Below are positions 21,453 through 30,334 of a stretch of DNA of 64,000 nucleotides, piece by piece. The notes below the pieces were generated by a model that did no database searches, was not told the origin of the DNA, and was given only the letters and a program-made list of their open reading frames with translations. The number at the start of each line of letters is the position of its first letter. The first letter of the stretch is position 1. Both the position numbers and the translations under genes were made by a program. The stretch is from VYFG01 sp965248685 (lineage in GTDB: Bacteria; Pseudomonadota; Gammaproteobacteria; Arenicellales; Poriferihabitantaceae): assembly GCA_965248685.1 (NCBI GenBank), contig CBDFKC010000003.1, positions 2,294,001-2,358,000 on the forward strand, read 5' to 3'.

Positions 21453-23849
21453 ATGGAGCAAAATCAGGATCCCAGCGAAGAAACCCAAGAGACGCCCCAG
21501 GTGGTAACCGAGTTAGCTCGCCCTGAAGATATACTTCCCGGTAATTTATTGCTATTACCCCTTGAAAAGAAACCATTTTTTCCAGGGCAGGTGCTGCCAT
21601 TGATCATGGAGGCCGGTAAATGGGCAGAGTCTCTGAAGAAGGTCACAGAATCGGGGGCGGGTTTGGTAGGAGTCGTGTACACCGGCGGTCGTGGTACCGA
21701 TCAGGTGGAATGGAGTGATTTTAAATCCATGGGAACGGTATGCAAAATCCATCAGATTGAGCAGCAAGACGATCGCCTGCATGTGGTTTTGGCCGGAATG
21801 CAGCGATTCAAGATTGAGTCCTGGGTCTCCCGGGAGCAGCCGTTCTATGCCAACGTAAAGTATTTTCCCGATTTTAAGCCAAAGGACACTCTGGAGATAA
21901 AGGCCTATACCACCGCGATTGTTAACATCATAAAAGAACTACTACCGCTCAATCCAATGTATGGAGAAGAGCTGAAAATGTTCCTCAATTATTTCGGTCC
22001 CGGAGAACCGTCACGACTGGCGGATTTTGGAGCCAGCCTGACCACCTCAGGGCCGGATGAATTGCAGGATATTCTGGAAACCCTGGATCTATTGCTGCGC
22101 ATGGAGAAAACCCTGGTGCTGCTGCAGAAAGAGGTTGAGATTGCAAAGACTCAGACCGAGATTCGAGCCCATGTCGAAGGTGAAATCAATCAGTTTCAAC
22201 GCCAGGCATTTCTACGTGAGCAATTAAAATTTATTCAAAAAGAGCTGGGCATTTCCAAGGATGATAGAGAAAGTGAAATCGAAACATTTCGCGAGAAATT
22301 GGCGGATTGTGTGCTACCGGAACAGGCCAGCAAGCGCATAGAAGAAGAAATGGACAAGTTGTCGGTATTGGAACGCGGATCGCCAGAGTATACCGTTACC
22401 CGAAACTATCTTGACTGGTTGACCAGTGTGCCATGGGGTAAATTTAGCAAAGATTCGCTGGATCTAAAAAAGGCGGCGGTCATTCTTGATCGAGACCATG
22501 AAGGACTTGACGAAGTCAAAAATCGAATTCTTGAGTTTATCGGTGTTGGCAAAATGCGCGGTGAAATAGCCGGTTCGATTATTTTATTGGTGGGGCCGCC
22601 AGGGGTAGGTAAAACTTCACTGGGTCGATCCGTGGCCAGCGCATTGGGCCGCAAATTCTATCGATTTTCTCTGGGCGGTATGCAGGATGAATCCGAGATT
22701 AAAGGGCATCGGAGAACTTATATTGGTTCAATGCCTGGAAAGTTCTTACAAGCTTTGCGAGAATGTGAAACCGCAAATCCGATAATCATGCTCGACGAAA
22801 TTGACAAAATTGGTTCGTCCTATCGTGGTGATCCAGCGTCAGCACTGCTCGAAGTTTTAGATCCGGAACAAAACAAGGATTTCCTGGATCACTACCTGGA
22901 TGTCAGGGTGGACTTGTCCAACGTTCTATTTATATGTACCGCCAATCAGCTGGACTCCATTCCCGGGCCGCTACTTGATCGTATGGAAACTATGCGGTTA
23001 TCTGGCTATCTGGCCGCCGAGAAGGTGGCGATTGCGCGCAGACACCTGTTGCCAAAACAACTTAAAAAGGCCGGGCTTAAAGCCCGGGGACAACTGCGTA
23101 TAGATACCGCCGCAATTCGCAGAATTGTTGATCTATACGCACGAGAGGCCGGAGTCAGAAAACTCGAAAAGTTACTCGGTACCATAGCTCGAAAGTCTGT
23201 CATGAAACTCTTGAAGAGGAAAAAAGCCCCGATTCATGTTAAGGCCGGTGACGTGGAAGAGTACCTTGGTAAACCAATTTTTACTGACGATAATCGAATC
23301 AAAGGAATTGGTGTTGTAACCGGACTCGCCTGGACTTCAATGGGAGGTGCTACTCTCGATATAGAAGCGAATCGATCACATAGCTTTTCCCGCGGCTTCA
23401 AGCTTACTGGGCAGCTCGGTGATGTGATGAAGGAATCGGCAGAAATTGCATACAGCTATGTACTGGGTAATGCCGCAGCATTGGGCGTAGATCCTGCATT
23501 TTTCAAAGAATCAATGGTCCATCTTCACGTCCCCGCTGGTGCTACGCCTAAAGACGGACCCAGTGCTGGGATTACCATGACTTCGGCATTGATATCATTG
23601 GCTAATAACAAAATGGTTAAACCGTCTATAGCGATGACCGGAGAGATTTCTCTAACCGGACAGGTGCTGCCGGTGGGGGGAATAAAGGAAAAGATCATTG
23701 CCGCACGTCGCATGAAAATTCGTAACCTGATACTACCCATGGCCAATAAAGGTGACTACGAGGAGATCCCTGCATATATCCGAAAGGGTCTTAAGGTGAA
23801 CTTCGCGTCAAATTATCCGGAAGTCCTGGCCAAGATCTTCCGAGCATAG
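21453..23849 (+). CDS. lon: ATP-dependent Lon protease
   Basis: Lon degrades misfolded and selected regulatory proteins in the cytoplasm. The 798-residue protein has the N-terminal substrate domain (about 30-230), a coiled region, the AAA+ module with Walker A GPPGVGKTS near residue 380 and Walker B IIMLDEIDKIG near 445, and the C-terminal protease domain. The catalytic Ser is in KDGPSAGITM (about 705) and the Lys in GGIKEKIIAA (about 746). The gene stands alone after lolD with a sigma-32-like promoter. Separate copies of clpX/clpP, its usual neighbours, are not present here. Confidence 0.98.
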   Translation: MEQNQDPSEETQETPQVVTELARPEDILPGNLLLLPLEKKPFFPGQVLPLIMEAGKWAESLKKVTESGAGLVGVVYTGGRGTDQVEWSDFKSMGTVCKIHQIEQQDDRLHVVLAGMQRFKIESWVSREQPFYANVKYFPDFKPKDTLEIKAYTTAIVNIIKELLPLNPMYGEELKMFLNYFGPGEPSRLADFGASLTTSGPDELQDILETLDLLLRMEKTLVLLQKEVEIAKTQTEIRAHVEGEINQFQRQAFLREQLKFIQKELGISKDDRESEIETFREKLADCVLPEQASKRIEEEMDKLSVLERGSPEYTVTRNYLDWLTSVPWGKFSKDSLDLKKAAVILDRDHEGLDEVKNRILEFIGVGKMRGEIAGSIILLVGPPGVGKTSLGRSVASALGRKFYRFSLGGMQDESEIKGHRRTYIGSMPGKFLQALRECETANPIIMLDEIDKIGSSYRGDPASALLEVLDPEQNKDFLDHYLDVRVDLSNVLFICTANQLDSIPGPLLDRMETMRLSGYLAAEKVAIARRHLLPKQLKKAGLKARGQLRIDTAAIRRIVDLYAREAGVRKLEKLLGTIARKSVMKLLKRKKAPIHVKAGDVEEYLGKPIFTDDNRIKGIGVVTGLAWTSMGGATLDIEANRSHSFSRGFKLTGQLGDVMKESAEIAYSYVLGNAAALGVDPAFFKESMVHLHVPAGATPKDGPSAGITMTSALISLANNKMVKPSIAMTGEISLTGQVLPVGGIKEKIIAARRMKIRNLILPMANKGDYEEIPAYIRKGLKVNFASNYPEVLAKIFRA

Positions 23850-23947
23850 TCAAAAGTTCGAATTCAGCCGTCATTCAGACAGATTTCAGTTACTGTTTAG
23901 TCAGTTAGTGACATTATTACCACGAGCAAACTATATGGAAATGAATC

Positions 23948-24334
23948 ATGAATTCTGTGCAATCAAGGTCTGGTCAATGGGGGGCCAGCGGTTCAGTTGG
24001 TAATAGGTTAGTCGATGGATTGGTCAATGGAATTTCAGAGCGTGACATGACCGTTCTTGCTCAGTTATCCAGCCATATCATCCACGGTATAGACTTTCCG
24101 GAAGTAAAATTATCGCAAGATCGGCATTCCAGATTGGCGGGCTGCCTGGACGATCTTGAAACTAGGTATGGGAATAGCGAACTGTTGTTTAATGCCAGAA
24201 CAGTTTTTGCTAGCCAACCAATCAATAAGATAGCGCTATATCGGTTTACTCGAAACCTAATCCGCAATTTGCCTATGTCCCGGGCCAGCAACCTCGTTTC
24301 GAACGCGGCGCTGGATAAATCTACCCTCCACTAA
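23948..24334 (+). CDS. Hypothetical 128-residue protein
   Basis: The start at 23948 is preceded by a weak GGAAATG. The sequence is mainly helical in character from residue 25 on (MTVLAQLSSHIIHG, then LDDLETRYGNSELLFNARTVF), with Ser/Asn-rich ends and no signal peptide or membrane span. I do not recognise a family. Codon use resembles the neighbouring genes. It lies 98 bases after lon on the same strand and converges with the DUF3465 gene. Confidence 0.5.
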   Translation: MNSVQSRSGQWGASGSVGNRLVDGLVNGISERDMTVLAQLSSHIIHGIDFPEVKLSQDRHSRLAGCLDDLETRYGNSELLFNARTVFASQPINKIALYRFTRNLIRNLPMSRASNLVSNAALDKSTLH

Positions 24335-24352
24335 CCAGGCTGCGAAAAAGGT

Positions 24353-24808
24353 TTACCAATATTTGGTTCCATTGTGTTCCAGCCATCCGTGAATGTGCTT
24401 GCTGCGAGGATCTTTATGGGTCCAATGGATCACGCCACCCTTATCGTTCCATTCGAATTCACCATTGAATCGAATATGGTCGCCCTGATTCAGTTCGGCG
24501 ACTCTGGGTGCCAGATCAATGTTATGGGCTATCAAGATTTTCTCTCCGCTATCCAGTTTTATTAAAAACTTCTGGTGTTTGCTTCCCCGGGTATCATCAG
24601 GCAATACTTTGATAACCCGGCCAAACCCGGTAACCTGGACATCGCTATTTTTATTGGCGACTGCCTGGCGCAGTGCGGTATTATCCTGCTCCAAACCGGA
24701 TTCCACTGTGGGACCGGTTTGATTTCCCTGATATTGCTCGACCAGTGCATAAATGGCGACGGCGCCGATTGCGACAGCAATTCGAATTAATTTGTTTTTG
24801 TTTATCAT
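24353..24808 (-). CDS. DUF3465 exported or membrane-anchored protein
   Basis: The 151-residue protein starts with a hydrophobic N-terminal segment (IAVAIGAVAIYALVE, about 10-24) that would anchor it in the membrane or act as a signal. The conserved DUF3465 region follows: GFGRVIKVLPDDTRGSKHQK, then ILIAHNIDLAPR, GDHIRFNGEFEWN and the closing IHGWLEHNGTKYW. The domain looks like an OB-type fold related to nucleic-acid binding, but its activity is not established. It converges with the gene at 23948 and is divergent from the HAD hydrolase gene. Confidence 0.85.
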   Translation of the reverse strand: MINKNKLIRIAVAIGAVAIYALVEQYQGNQTGPTVESGLEQDNTALRQAVANKNSDVQVTGFGRVIKVLPDDTRGSKHQKFLIKLDSGEKILIAHNIDLAPRVAELNQGDHIRFNGEFEWNDKGGVIHWTHKDPRSKHIHGWLEHNGTKYW

Positions 24809-24848
24809 TTTAGTTATTTAAAATTCAGTCGAATCGTATTTTACCATC

Positions 24849-25442
24849 ATGCCCTTGAGACACTGCCAATACTGGATTTTTGATATGGACGGAACCCTGA
24901 CGTTACCGGTTCACGATTTTGCGGAGATCAGAACCCAATTGGGTATCGAGAGCGATACAGCAATATTGGAAGCGATTCTCGAGATGCCATCTGAAACTGC
25001 GAAAAATGTTCGGCGTCGGCTACATGAAATCGAAATGGAGATAGCGGTCCTTGCAGTAGCGCAACCAGGTGCAGCTGAACTATTGGACACTATGCTGTCA
25101 CGGGGGTATGGGCTCGGCATTCTTACCCGCAACGATGAAGAAATCGCCGAAGCGACTTTAAAAGCCAGCGGTCTCAATGGTTTCTTTGAAACACCATATA
25201 TCATTGGACGAGAAACCTGTGCACCCAAGCCGCTTCCTGACGGTGTATTGCATTTGATGTCTCTTTGGAATGCACGTCCCGAACAGACTGTTATGGTGGG
25301 GGATTTTAAATACGATATTGATGCCGGTCGCAGGGCGGGTGTTCGTACTATCCACTTTGATCAAAATGGTGTATTTAGCTGGCCTGAGCTAGCTGATCAT
25401 AAGATAACGAAATTGGCGGAAATTGCCGGTCTGTTTGGTTAA
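24849..25442 (+). CDS. HAD-superfamily phosphatase-like hydrolase
   Basis: All four HAD motifs are visible in 197 residues: motif I FDMDGTLT (residues 10-17, nucleophile Asp), motif II ILTRN, motif III Lys in CAPKPLPDG, and motif IV MVGDFKYDIDAG. The small helical cap (about 20-80) places it in the phosphoglycolate phosphatase-like class I group. It could be Gph-like, but the substrate cannot be told from sequence. The start at 24849 is 40 bases from the divergent DUF3465 gene. Confidence 0.88.
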   Translation: MPLRHCQYWIFDMDGTLTLPVHDFAEIRTQLGIESDTAILEAILEMPSETAKNVRRRLHEIEMEIAVLAVAQPGAAELLDTMLSRGYGLGILTRNDEEIAEATLKASGLNGFFETPYIIGRETCAPKPLPDGVLHLMSLWNARPEQTVMVGDFKYDIDAGRRAGVRTIHFDQNGVFSWPELADHKITKLAEIAGLFG

Positions 25443-25459
25443 GCTCATAGTGTCGCTGT

Positions 25460-26491
25460 CTACCCCTCTGCAATCATTGATATGAAAGCATCGACTTGCT
25501 TTTCGTCGGTTGCCCATGATGTAACCAGCCTGACAACAGAATGATCATTATCCGTTTTTTCCCATACATAGAAATCGAACGATCCTTGTAGTTTTTTAAT
25601 TACCAGGTTTGGTAAAACTGGAAATATCTGATTGCTTTCTGTTCTTGTTGCAAGAGAATACCCATTTTCCGTTATTCCAGAGGATAGCTTTTGTGCCATC
25701 ACATTCGCCACGCTTGACAGTTCAAAAAACAGATTGTCGCTAAATAGTTCTGCGAACTGGACCCCGAGTAATCGTCCTTTCGCCAACAGGGCGCCACGTT
25801 GTTTGATATGGAACGAAAAGTCTTCTGCCAGCTGTTGATTGGGGATGACGATCGCTTCTCCAATCAATGCTCCAGCCTTGGTTCCACCAATCCAGAATAT
25901 ATCCGTCAGGTGGACCAAATCATTTAAGGTCAGATCATTGATACTCGCCGACAAAGCCGTTCCCAACCTGGCGCCATCCATCATTAACAGAAGCTGATTT
26001 TCCTTGCAGAGTCGGGATATCGCTGACAGTTCCGTTTTTGTGTATACGGTACCTGCCTCAGTTGCGTTGGAGATATAGACTAATCGCGGTTTAGCCATAT
26101 GAGGATAATGGGCATTATTGGCGACTGCCGATTCAATTCCTTCAGGTGTTAATTTACCGTCGGTCGAGGGAACCGTAATGATCTTGTGTCCAGTAGCTTC
26201 TATCGCCCCGGTTTCCCTGATAACGATATGTCCACTGGTTGCTGAAATGACCGCCTCGTGGGACCGCAATGCACTGGACACAATGATGATATTCCCCAGG
26301 GTTCCCCCTGCAACCAAGAAAACCGGTGTGTCGGGACTCCCCAGATGTTGGCGTATTAGGTCCCTGGCCTGGTCAGAGTACTTATCGGCCCCATAGGCTG
26401 ATTGCTGAACCATATTGGTTCTGGAAAGCGCCTCTAGAATTTTGGGGTGGCACCCTTCACTATAATCATCTAGAAAGCTGTATTTGTTCAT
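25460..26491 (-). CDS. Threonine aldolase / beta-eliminating lyase family PLP enzyme
   Basis: The 343-residue PLP enzyme resembles low-specificity L-threonine aldolase, which cleaves threonine or allo-threonine to glycine and acetaldehyde. Family features are DDYSEGCHPKILEAL near the N-terminus, FLVAGGTLGNIIIVSSAL, SGHIVIRETGAIE, LLLMMDGARLGTAL with the PLP-binding Asp, and the lysine in WIGGTKAGALIGEA. It is 18 bases downstream of a TauD-type dioxygenase gene on the same strand, so the two are probably cotranscribed. The actual substrate is uncertain. Confidence 0.83.
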   Translation of the reverse strand: MNKYSFLDDYSEGCHPKILEALSRTNMVQQSAYGADKYSDQARDLIRQHLGSPDTPVFLVAGGTLGNIIIVSSALRSHEAVISATSGHIVIRETGAIEATGHKIITVPSTDGKLTPEGIESAVANNAHYPHMAKPRLVYISNATEAGTVYTKTELSAISRLCKENQLLLMMDGARLGTALSASINDLTLNDLVHLTDIFWIGGTKAGALIGEAIVIPNQQLAEDFSFHIKQRGALLAKGRLLGVQFAELFSDNLFFELSSVANVMAQKLSSGITENGYSLATRTESNQIFPVLPNLVIKKLQGSFDFYVWEKTDNDHSVVRLVTSWATDEKQVDAFISMIAEG

Positions 26492-26508
26492 TGGTATGAC
26501 GGTACTTT

Positions 26509-27378
26509 CTAAGTGTCAGAAAAGATATCTCCTAGCTCATGCTCGGTAGATACCGGTAGTAGGCCTGGTGCGTCAATCCAGACTCGTAGTAAATGACGGC
26601 GTTTTGCTGGATCTTCCCAGTCTTCGTAATCCGTTCGAGCATGCAGCACAGTGCGATTATGTAAAATGAGTGTTTGACCTGGCTCGAGATAAAATCGCAG
26701 AGCGAATTCTGCTGCGTTGGCGTATTGATCAAATAAATCCAGTGCCTTTATTTGTTGGGAGGTCAGGGGGGTATTCAGCGCCTGGACCGCTTTTTCAAGA
26801 AACGGTCTATAATGGGTACAGCTGACCTGACCATTTTGCAGCATAAAAATTGGACGGCAGTGGGGCGCGGGTCCCGGACCGCCAAGTTGTCCTTCAACCT
26901 GCCAATGGGGAAATCCCTGATAAAGGACGTCGAGTAATTCGGGGTGACCTTTCCCAATTGCATCATGGATGGAGCGAACATTGACCAGATAACTTTCGCC
27001 TCCGTTTTTTGCGGCTTGCAGACAATGTAATAAGATCAGCGTTGGCGGATCAGAATGTGGTGAAAGCTCGCCACGGGATCGATAACCTCGCTCGTCTTTA
27101 ACATCTACATCAGAAAAATCGCGAATATCCTCGATTTTTTGATTTCGAGGGGATTGCGGAATAATTTTACCGAGGTCGGCAGATAGCGACAGAAGCTTAC
27201 TCGCAGTCAAATCGCGCTTGCCACTATTCTCAATTCCGCGAACCAGGGAGAATCCAAATTTTTTTAGTGAATCGCCTATTTGTTCGATGACTTCTTTGTG
27301 ATCACGCTTTACCACAAGCTGTACCTGGTCAAGGTTTTCAAGTAATCCTGCATTCCAGCTATGGTGTGAGCTATTCAT
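26509..27378 (-). CDS. TauD/TfdA-family Fe(II)/2-oxoglutarate dioxygenase
   Basis: The 289-residue protein shows the iron facial triad: His and Asp in LSPHSDPP (about 107-114) and the distal His in NRTVLHARTDY. Arg in RRHLLRVWIDAP would bind 2-oxoglutarate. The family hydroxylates or cleaves small substrates such as taurine or other amino-acid-derived compounds. It lies between the large membrane protein gene and the threonine-aldolase-like gene on the minus strand, with 21- and 17-base gaps, suggesting one operon. The substrate cannot be assigned from sequence. Confidence 0.85.
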   Translation of the reverse strand: MNSSHHSWNAGLLENLDQVQLVVKRDHKEVIEQIGDSLKKFGFSLVRGIENSGKRDLTASKLLSLSADLGKIIPQSPRNQKIEDIRDFSDVDVKDERGYRSRGELSPHSDPPTLILLHCLQAAKNGGESYLVNVRSIHDAIGKGHPELLDVLYQGFPHWQVEGQLGGPGPAPHCRPIFMLQNGQVSCTHYRPFLEKAVQALNTPLTSQQIKALDLFDQYANAAEFALRFYLEPGQTLILHNRTVLHARTDYEDWEDPAKRRHLLRVWIDAPGLLPVSTEHELGDIFSDT

Positions 27379-27399
27379 TTAATACACTATACAAGTTGC

Positions 27400-29292
27400 T
27401 TACCCAACTCCGGTATACATTGTGGTTTTTGAGATTTGGCCGAGGCCAATATAGACAAAAGAATATACCGACATTGCATAGAGTGATAGCACCAAGCTGG
27501 CAATTACCATCGGATTCAAATGGGTTCTAACATGATGGAGCACGATCGCCATCATGGGAATGATGGGAGCCAGGTAGCGGCCCTGGGGTTGAAAGTTTTC
27601 TGTCCAGGAGCTCCATATCGACGCACCTAACAAGAGAATTGCGGCGAAGCAGGCGAGCGATATCAAAACGTGGGTACTGGGAGGACCATGGATCAGGGAA
27701 AACACCAGCACCCCGGTTAGCAACAGTGTTAGCAGAACACTGACCATAGAAAAGAAATTGTCGGATCCGAAGTACTGGGTATAGCCAAATGAACCAAAAG
27801 ATGTGGCGAAAGATACCGGAGCCCATCCGAAGCTCATTACAACGTCAAGTGGATTACCGCGTTGCTTCATATATAAGTGGACGTGCTTCTTCTCCATTGG
27901 TGTGCTCGGCCGGTATATTTTTTTAGCGTTTAACTCAACAAATTGATTAATTATCACTTGGGGGTTGGGTCCATTGACTGCGACATCAAGAGCATAGCGG
28001 CCGCCGAACATGGAAACCGCGACAACCGACACCATTGCCACCCTGACCCATAAACGCCTGGTGTCCGGATAGTATCCATTGAACAGTCTCCACAGTAGAT
28101 AAAGCAATAAAAATAGCAAGTAGAAGTAAAAGTTCACTTTGGATAACAACATTGTTCCCGCGAGCAGGCCAAAGCCCATCAGGGACAGAACGAAGTATCT
28201 GGGCCTGGATTCGCCGAGAAACCGATTCAGGGTAGTTTCGGACACCGCAAGCTGGTAAGCGATAAACATACTCACCATTAGAGCGAATCCATCTGAATTG
28301 GGATAACTGTACAGATACCAGATTTGGGGTGAAATTACCAAAGGCAGGGCGAACAAGCGAAAATCCGGCCGCGCCACCGCAAGCAGCAATAACGCCAAAA
28401 AAAGCAATACCCCCAACACTCTGGCGCTGATCAAGTCTGATAGGTCAAGAGGAGAAATGATTCGGCTAAAAAAGCCTGCAAACGGATAGTAAAGTTCGTA
28501 GGTACTGAGGCGGGATTTACCATAATCGCTGAAGCTGTCTTTTATTTCTGGTGAATCTATGGCGGGCGGTAAAAAATGATTGGCATAATACTCAATCGCC
28601 TTAAGATGCACTCGTTCGTCAGGGTGGACGTGGATCGAGGAAATCATTGCCATGGTGGCGATCATTACCACTACTGAGGTCATACATACTACAACATAGG
28701 TATGATCGGCCACCAACCAGGTTATGACTCGGCGCAGCCCAATGCTGCATAGCATGATTAACAGCGCATTAGTTAGGTGAGTCCAAGGAAATAAATTACT
28801 TTTTTCCGGGATGAAGTCGAATTCCAGATTGCCATCGGTATCTGCGGTGTCTACGATCAACCCATCAGTATTTAAACGGATCGACTCTATCTGACTTAAT
28901 GGTTTGAGACGCTTGAGTTGGGCGTGTTCAAGTTGGATTTTTTTATATCCGCTTTGGCTCAACCCAATGGATTTGATTGTTACCCGTCCGGCATATTCGA
29001 TCGGGTCTATCCTCAATTTTCGGACGCTGTCTAGATTGCCCAGGGGTATCTTCAGATGGTGGAGGCCTTTGCGTATTCTGACGCGACTGCTGCGGGATTC
29101 TAAATATCCTCGGTCTTGCGGCGCCCAATAAACTTTGAAATTGGTTTTCTGCTCAGCGGTTGTTTCAATTTCAATTTCAAAATGTGATTTATAAGCAAAG
29201 GTTGCCAAATACAGAGCGACCAGGATCAAACCAAGCACAATGGCAGTGCCGCGCTCACGCAACCATGTAATCGGAAATTGAAATTGGGGCAT
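27400..29292 (-). CDS. Large multispan membrane protein, DUF2142 / glycosyltransferase-like
   Basis: The 630-residue protein has one N-terminal span (VLGLILVALYLATFAY), an extracytoplasmic domain of about 150 residues and then roughly ten further spans. HVHPDERVHLKAIEYY follows an early span and recalls the Asp/Glu-containing first loop of GT-C glycosyltransferases and DUF2142 proteins. Repeated hydrophobic stretches (LLLFLLLLYLLW, LLTLLLTGVLVF) mark the C-terminal half. It may transfer sugars to an exported substrate, but no partner is nearby. It starts only a few bases from the start region of the divergent second TauD gene. Confidence 0.65.
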   Translation of the reverse strand: MPQFQFPITWLRERGTAIVLGLILVALYLATFAYKSHFEIEIETTAEQKTNFKVYWAPQDRGYLESRSSRVRIRKGLHHLKIPLGNLDSVRKLRIDPIEYAGRVTIKSIGLSQSGYKKIQLEHAQLKRLKPLSQIESIRLNTDGLIVDTADTDGNLEFDFIPEKSNLFPWTHLTNALLIMLCSIGLRRVITWLVADHTYVVVCMTSVVVMIATMAMISSIHVHPDERVHLKAIEYYANHFLPPAIDSPEIKDSFSDYGKSRLSTYELYYPFAGFFSRIISPLDLSDLISARVLGVLLFLALLLLAVARPDFRLFALPLVISPQIWYLYSYPNSDGFALMVSMFIAYQLAVSETTLNRFLGESRPRYFVLSLMGFGLLAGTMLLSKVNFYFYLLFLLLYLLWRLFNGYYPDTRRLWVRVAMVSVVAVSMFGGRYALDVAVNGPNPQVIINQFVELNAKKIYRPSTPMEKKHVHLYMKQRGNPLDVVMSFGWAPVSFATSFGSFGYTQYFGSDNFFSMVSVLLTLLLTGVLVFSLIHGPPSTHVLISLACFAAILLLGASIWSSWTENFQPQGRYLAPIIPMMAIVLHHVRTHLNPMVIASLVLSLYAMSVYSFVYIGLGQISKTTMYTGVG

Positions 29293-29440
29293 ATATTTGG
29301 AGATGTTAGGAGGCTTTGGAGTCGCTAGGAGGCGCGCAATAATATCAACTTTTACCAGAGTTGGGGACGATCCAATTGATACGGGTTGGCGGAGTAGTCT
29401 ATTATCAATCGCCTATCAGGTCTTACCCTATTGCCACACA

Positions 29441-30304
29441 ATGCGCGGCCCGCTCTCTATAAACCCATTGACCAAATCAATTGGAGCCGAAATTTTCGGA
29501 ATAGATATTAGATATATCGGTCCGCTGGAATTTGAACAAATCAGTTCAGCCTGGCTCAAAAACAAGGTTATCTTAATCCGCGATCAACAATTGAGTCTCG
29601 AGCAATTATGTAGTTTTAGTCGAAAATTTGGTGATTTGATGCGTCTGCCCTATATCACACCAGTTGCCGAATTTCCGGAGGTGATCAGTGTGCTCAAACA
29701 GGCGGACGAAATTAATATGGGGGTATTTGGAGGGGACTGGCATTCGGACTTCAGTTTCCTCGATCAACCGCCCAAAGCATCGATTCTATACGCCGAAGAA
29801 GTTCCTGCGGTAGGAGGGGATACTTTATGGATCAATATGACCCATGCGCTGGAAAACTTGCCGTCAACCATCAGGGAGCGGTTGCAGGGTGCTAGAGCGA
29901 TTCACACTGGCGCGCCCTATGGTGTCAAATACGCCCCGGACGAATCCATTCAGTTTAAAGGTTCTATTGAAATATCGCGAAACAATGAAGAAGCTGATGC
30001 GGAGATTAGTCATCCTGCAATTTGCCGGAATCCTGATACCGGAGAACAAACTTTATTTGTCAATCCAACTTATACCATTGGAATTGAAGGATTGGAAAAA
30101 CCCGAAGGAGAAGCCATGCTTTCCAGCCTGTTTGGTCATTGTACCCGACCGGAATTCAGCTGCCGTATTCGCTGGAGGCCTGGAACCGTGGCAATCTGGG
30201 ATAATCGGAACACAATGCATTATGCGGTAAATGACTACGATGGACAGCGCCGGCAAATGTTTCGCACGACCATTGCCGGGCATCGGCCGCTACCGGTTAT
30301 ATAA
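29441..30304 (+). CDS. TauD-like taurine / alpha-ketoglutarate dioxygenase
   Basis: The probable start at 29441 (MRGPLSINPLTKSIGAEI) gives 287 residues and matches the family N-terminus. An upstream in-frame ATG at 29297 would add 48 residues of unrelated sequence. The iron ligands are His and Asp in DWHSDFSF and His in NTMHYAVNDY, and Arg in RQMFRTTIAGH binds 2-oxoglutarate. It is closer to canonical taurine dioxygenase than its neighbour at 26509. It is transcribed away from that cluster, with the large membrane gene between them. No taurine transporter genes are nearby, so the substrate is open. Confidence 0.85.
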   Translation: MRGPLSINPLTKSIGAEIFGIDIRYIGPLEFEQISSAWLKNKVILIRDQQLSLEQLCSFSRKFGDLMRLPYITPVAEFPEVISVLKQADEINMGVFGGDWHSDFSFLDQPPKASILYAEEVPAVGGDTLWINMTHALENLPSTIRERLQGARAIHTGAPYGVKYAPDESIQFKGSIEISRNNEEADAEISHPAICRNPDTGEQTLFVNPTYTIGIEGLEKPEGEAMLSSLFGHCTRPEFSCRIRWRPGTVAIWDNRNTMHYAVNDYDGQRRQMFRTTIAGHRPLPVI

Positions 30305-30334
30305 GGAACGTTAATACGGATCGGTGATAACTGA

